DNA from: Druceiella hillmani
Taxonomy: Eukaryota > Arthropoda > Insecta > Lepidoptera > Hepialidae
Direction: 5' to 3'
NCBI GenBank assembly: GCA_039881145.1
Contig: JAYKKI010000008.1
Span: 32,389,501-32,453,500, forward strand
Length of the DNA stretch: 64,000 bases
This document shows, in pieces, positions 61,620 through 64,000 of the stretch. Made by a program: the position numbers and the translations under genes. Within the stretch, counting starts at the first letter, position 1. Every line of letters begins with the position of its first letter. A model generated the notes under the pieces. It worked only from the letters and a program-made list of their open reading frames with translations, had not been told where the DNA came from and did not search any database.

Positions 61620-63390
61620 TGAAAATTAAAAATTAATTAAAATATTTCATTATAATATTTAATTTAATAAAAATGTATTTCAAACCTCTCATTATAAATA
61701 ACATTGATACAAGCCCACTGGGTACTTCATTATGTTGCAACAGTGACATGTTATTTGTTCTACTTAAGTCATGGGTTCATTATCCAAACAATGAAAATTA
61801 ACAACATCATGTCTATTCACATGTGCTCAATTTTTAAATAAATTATATTATCTATAAGACGTCGGTCAGAGATCATGCCACAAATGACCAGTAGTTTGGA
61901 GTCATTGGAATCTGATTCTGTACTTATTAAATCCTACAACTATTGTATTATCAACAACAATAGTTTAATAATGGAACTTTGCACTTAAAGGCTAGAAAAT
62001 ATTAGTATATTGAGTAGTGCACCTAAGTTTGATGGCCTATTAAAATAAACATCTTAGCAATAAGTAATGCATTTGAATGAATAACGTGAAATGATTCATA
62101 ATATATGATAAAAACAATACAATTTTTCAAATCCTCCGATATAAAAAAGGCATAGATACTATTCGACTATTTCTTGTAGTACTTCTTGATATAATACCAA
62201 TACGCTGTAGCTTCCTTCAAACCTTTGAGTACCGACACTGAATATACACTTATTTAAGTAGGTCTTCCATAACTGTTTGGAAAGCAGTGGTAGCCCCATT
62301 TGCACTCTTAAAATTAAGTTTCTAAATTTATCCTTTAGGTATAAATTTTTCCCTAATCAAAACCGAACTTAAAACAAATATTCACATACTAAACTACAGT
62401 AATTGTTTTATTATTATCTAAAGAAAATAACAATGACTCAAATTTCCAAACACAGATGCTATCATATTTTCTCAGCAGTCATGACTTGGTGCCATATAAT
62501 CCTATTTTTTGACAGTACGAACAACTCAACATTTAGCATATTTTGGGTTCAATAATACAGGTCAAGTCGAAAGCCCCCCAAAGCGACTTTCTGAATGTAA
62601 TAGTAACAGTGACCGAAGGTTTATTACACATATAAGTAAAAATTTGTAGGGTGAAAGCTGAAGATACTAATATCACACATGTTCATAAATAACAAGACTA
62701 AGAATTAGATAAAAAGAAAACAAAATTTGTTAAAGTTTCCCTCGCTTTATTCTAATATTTAAATTGTTTGACTTACTATTGATAACACATATTAAATATG
62801 ATTGCTGATATTTACAATTTTTGTTAATTAATGATTAAGTATGTTAGAATATTTAAGTACTTACTTGATTTCTTAGTACTAAAGTACTGTCAAGTATAAT
62901 TGTACTTTGATTACAAAACATAAATTAATATTGTTATTTTCTGATTAAAAAATGTTTTTTTGTGTGCTGATTTTTAGTCCTTTATAGCAATTTTTTTAAG
63001 CAGTAAATCCCGATTTTCTGCAAACTGGATCTGGTAACACTAACTTTGAATCTTCTTTACTTCAATCAGTAACTGCCTGGAAGAGAACACCCGCTCTGCG
63101 GATTGTTCTTTAAACCAGCATTTTATATATAGTTATATTTGACATTATAAGTGGTAACGGTTATAAATTTTCATATTCTTCCATCAAACCTTTGTATTAT
63201 TCGGAAACAAAAATTGACATGATGCAGTTTTAAGTTTGTTTGAATTGTGCAGTACCCATCTAACATAAAGCTTCATGAAACATAGATGTTCATGTAGCTT
63301 TTTCTGTACTTGATTTACACCAATAACAAATATAGTGAGTGTTAGGTCATTTTAAAAACCTAATATTACTCATACAGCATTAATATTATT
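61620..63390. other. Intron sequence upstream of hydin exon 1, unassigned
   Basis: No exon that could join exon 1 (needing a one-base overhang) was convincing. AAGTACT-type short repeats at about 62860-62930 may be hAT subterminal sequence. Confidence 0.4.
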
Positions 63391-63394
63391 TGCA

Positions 63395-63990
63395 GTTTAC
63401 TACCATTGCAGGGCGTTCTTCACCAAGATCATCATTGAAGTGAATTTGAAAATGCTTGAATTCATTAATCTTGTAAGCAACAATGTCGGATAGACCTTAA
63501 TCATAAAACACTACTAGACTATAGCAACTTTCATGCCATGACCATGTATCATGACAAATTTATAACATGAAAATCTTCTCATCTTTCAAAATTAATTTTG
63601 CCACAATCAGACTTTTGTGATTTCCCACCAAATTTATAAAACAAATGACAGCCTCTAAGCTCATACTGTAATCAAGAAGTTCCATTTTCAAAATACAAAC
63701 AAAATCCATTTAATCTAAAAAAACCAATTGGCCACTTCCAAGGACTATTGCCTGATACATCGAACAAACAAGCCTTAACAAATTTTTCCTTTTAACCATG
63801 AGAGTAAATGGAAAATTCTCCGCCAGGCATTAATTTTACTATATAGTCCTCTTTTAGTTCAATATACTTTGCCTAATGCTTCTCTATTTATTGGATTCAA
63901 TCACGAAAAGGTGTCACGAAAAGGATTGTGGAAGGTCTACAAAATGCCTATCTATGGCTGCTTCCATTTCTTTAATGGCTCAAAACATTT
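63395..63990 (-). pseudogene. Unidentified degraded coding-like stretch
   Basis: On the minus strand one frame reads EDYIVKLMPGGEFSIYSHG, a stop, then KEKFVKACLFDVSGNSPWKW and PIGFLD, a stop, and further LLDYSMSLEAVICFINLV. Downstream another frame has YKINEFKHFQIHFNDDLGEE. Codon-like composition contrasts with the intron. I do not recognise the family; a retroelement or processed pseudogene is possible. Confidence 0.25.
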
Positions 63991-64000
63991 CCGAACCACA

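Noticed and set aside
62219..62335. Minus-strand stretch ATTAFQTVMEDLLK that resembles a Gypsy reverse-transcriptase block; also a CCTTTGAGTACCGAC motif resembling the piggyBac-like end
   Set aside because: Each is a single short match without neighbouring motifs, TIR partner or LTRs.
1..64000. Prokaryotic-style systems, CRISPR arrays, operons, phage or viral genes
   Set aside because: None of the sequence supports them; gene structure and elements are those of an animal nuclear genome.

Overview
The window looks like a stretch of an insect (at least arthropod) nuclear genome. It is very AT-rich, with small GT-AG-bounded exons set in kilobase-scale introns packed with animal-type transposable elements (Jockey LINE, mariner, piggyBac, several hAT). 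No operons, ribosome binding sites, CRISPR arrays or rRNA were seen. The order of insect cannot be decided from the sequence.

Almost the whole window (about 61.6 kb down to 4.6 kb) is one gene on the minus strand: a HYDIN-like protein of the ciliary/flagellar axoneme. I could place 28 consecutive exons (about 5.2 kb, roughly 1,740 codons) whose splice phases agree from one exon to the next. They encode repeated ASH/MSP-type (PapD-like) beta-sandwich segments and, in the middle (about 37.2-30.1 kb), the adenylate-kinase-like insert that marks HYDIN. There the Walker A motif appears to be lost. The gene enters the window already in frame from upstream and leaves it at the low-coordinate side without a stop, so both ends lie outside.

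Region by region: 0-3.1 kb, a broken Jockey LINE with poly-A tail. 3.2-3.8 kb, unidentified degraded plus-strand coding sequence. 4.3-4.6 kb, a short tandem repeat. 4.6-10 kb, hydin exons 28-23 with a compound microsatellite and a 651-bp hAT deletion derivative. 10-13.5 kb, AT-rich intron with a LINE relic. 13.7-17.0 kb, a 3.3-kb DNA transposon of uncertain superfamily. 17.1-20.4 kb, exons 22-19 with a complete but mutated mariner. 22.5-25.7 kb, a tRNA-like fragment, exon 18 and a hAT element. 25.7-30 kb, AT-rich intron with piggyBac copy 1 and old tandem repeats. 30.1-37.2 kb, adenylate-kinase-like exons and a plus-strand intron-containing hAT relic. 38.9-49.2 kb, exons 13-10 with piggyBac copies 2 and 3, a dispersed repeat pair and several snap-back hairpins. 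49.5-54 kb, LINE and mariner relics, exons 9-7 and a five-unit 107-bp tandem array. 54.1-61.6 kb, exons 6-1 with piggyBac copy 4. 61.6-64 kb, intron with unassigned degraded material.

The most distinctive non-host feature is a family of four ~640-670 bp piggyBac-like deletion derivatives, all in hydin introns and all antisense to the gene. Each keeps the same acidic transposase N-terminus and a subterminal GC-rich inverted repeat. I found no evidence for a wholly new functional system; the closest candidates are the 3.3-kb transposon and the apparent pseudokinase conversion of the HYDIN adenylate-kinase-like domain.
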